A DNA stretch of 64,000 nt from Streptomyces mutabilis. GTDB taxonomy: Bacteria > Actinomycetota > Actinomycetes > Streptomycetales > Streptomycetaceae. The notes beneath the pieces are model-generated. The model worked only from the letters and a program-made list of their open reading frames with translations. It did no database searches and had not been told where the DNA came from. Below are positions 63,390-64,000 of the stretch, in pieces. The stretch is from the NCBI RefSeq assembly GCF_014649815.1, contig NZ_BMTT01000003.1, positions 472,416 to 536,415 on the forward strand, written 5' to 3'. Position numbers and translations under genes: made by a program. Numbering within the stretch: the stretch's first letter is position 1; every line of letters begins with the position of its first letter.

Positions 63390-64000
63390 CTAGTTCAGGC
63401 CCAGCTCGTCGTCGAGCATGCGGAACATGTCGTCGTCGGTGGCCGACTCGACGTCGAAGCCGTTCTCTTCCTGCTGGTCTGCCGTCCACTTGCTGCGGAG
63501 CACGTCCAGCCGACCCGCGATCTGCCGATGCAGCCGCTCGTCGTCCACCGTGATCTCGTCCAGCGCACGCTCCAGCCGCTCCAGGTCCGCCAGCAGCGCG
63601 GCCGGCCCGGTCGGTTCGTCGGCGACCAGCTTGGGCAGCAGATGGTCGACCAGCTCGGCCGGGGTCGGATAGTCGAACAGCAGTGCCGCGGGGAGCCGTT
63701 GGCCGATGGCCTCACCGATCCGATTGCGGAACTCGACGGCGATCAGCGAGTCGAACCCGAGGTCCTGGAACCGCCGGTGCGGTGAGAGCTCTGCCGCGTC
63801 ACCGTGTCCGAGGACGGCGGCGGCGTGCCCGCGGATCAGCTCGAGCACCAGCTCCGGCCGGTCGGCGGGCGCGGCCGCGGCGAGTGCCGCGACGATCCCG
63901 CCGCCGGCCGGCGCGGTGGCCGTCGCACGTCGGACCGGGGTGCGGACGAGGTGGTGCAGGAGGGCCGGTGTCCCGCCCGCAGCCCGCAGGCCGGGCAGGT
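63390..64000 (-). CDS. Modular type I polyketide synthase, C-terminal end (5' partial)
   Basis: The last 202 residues of a large protein that continues past the right edge. Visible in order: an inter-domain linker after a KR-type domain (LPGLRAAGGTPALLHHLVR, ending RRATAT), then an acyl carrier protein with the phosphopantetheine Ser in DLGFDSLIAVEFRNRIGEA. The ACP ends at about LFDYPTPAELVDHLL. A C-terminal docking region with helical DLERLERALDEITVDDERLHRQI follows. There is no thioesterase domain, so this subunit passes its chain to another PKS protein rather than releasing it. Confidence 0.93.
   Translation of the reverse strand, partial: LPGLRAAGGTPALLHHLVRTPVRRATATAPAGGGIVAALAAAAPADRPELVLELIRGHAAAVLGHGDAAELSPHRRFQDLGFDSLIAVEFRNRIGEAIGQRLPAALLFDYPTPAELVDHLLPKLVADEPTGPAALLADLERLERALDEITVDDERLHRQIAGRLDVLRSKWTADQQEENGFDVESATDDDMFRMLDDELGLN

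Overview
The base composition (about 70% G+C with strong third-position GC bias), the many GTG starts, the overlapping stop/start codons and the gene content (a resuscitation-promoting factor, a PAS-GGDEF-EAL protein, an ECF sigma/zinc-finger anti-sigma pair, wax ester synthase/DGAT, a class F-like sortase, a modular polyketide synthase edge) indicate a Streptomyces chromosome. From memory, the gene order up to about 56.1 kb resembles the left part of the S. coelicolor chromosome (egtD to rpfD/gnd region). I could not run a comparison, so that synteny is recall rather than measurement.

Layout. 0-3 kb: the end of an ergothioneine operon (egtC-egtD), then an orphan sugar-binding lipoprotein with a DasR-type (dre-like) palindrome in its promoter region. 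3-8.4 kb: dodecin, a HAD phosphatase, an LLM-type flavin oxidoreductase, a short UvrA paralogue and a PRC-barrel/DUF2382 stress protein. 8.5-14.7 kb: a probable ornithine-lipid pair (olsB-olsA), a three-subunit succinate dehydrogenase operon (sdhCAB) and a divergent LysR regulator with a T-N11-A box between them. 14.8-17.8 kb: a SAM methyltransferase translationally coupled to an RmdA-like c-di-GMP enzyme. 18-24 kb: a cell-envelope block with a repeat lipoprotein, a proline-rich surface protein, a DUF4239 membrane protein, two small paralogous exported Ig-like proteins, a sortase and a polysaccharide deacetylase.

24-35.5 kb: universal stress protein, amino acid permease, an alpha/beta-hydrolase divergent from a MarR regulator over two matched operators, CapA-like lipoprotein, ECF sigma factor with a downstream anti-sigma, Fpg/Nei glycosylase, a PAS-GAF-SpoIIE-HATPase regulator and a lipase maturation factor homologue. 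35.5-45.2 kb: GH38 alpha-mannosidase, amidase, a GNAT, an unrecognised 58-residue protein, a degenerate HD-domain protein, an unusual SDR and a WS/DGAT acyltransferase. 45.4-58.3 kb: secreted PA14-GH2 glycosidase under a doubled palindromic operator, glycogen genes glgA-glgC behind an FhuF-like ferric reductase, a DMT permease, RpfD-like hydrolase, 6-phosphogluconate dehydrogenase flanked on both sides by ~19-bp tandem repeats, and a panD-GNAT-racemase operon.

58.5-64 kb: a sharp change of character. A decayed IS5-family transposase lies exactly where the housekeeping genes give way to a biosynthetic cluster: a sugar-1-phosphate nucleotidyltransferase, GDP-mannose 4,6-dehydratase, type II thioesterase, a decayed IS1182-type transposase and the C-terminal ACP/docking end of a modular type I polyketide synthase that runs off the window. 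A GDP-mannose dehydratase divergent from a type II thioesterase, with a PAS-LuxR-like palindrome between them, suggests a mycosaminylated polyene macrolide cluster. The sequence needed to prove that lies to the right of the window.
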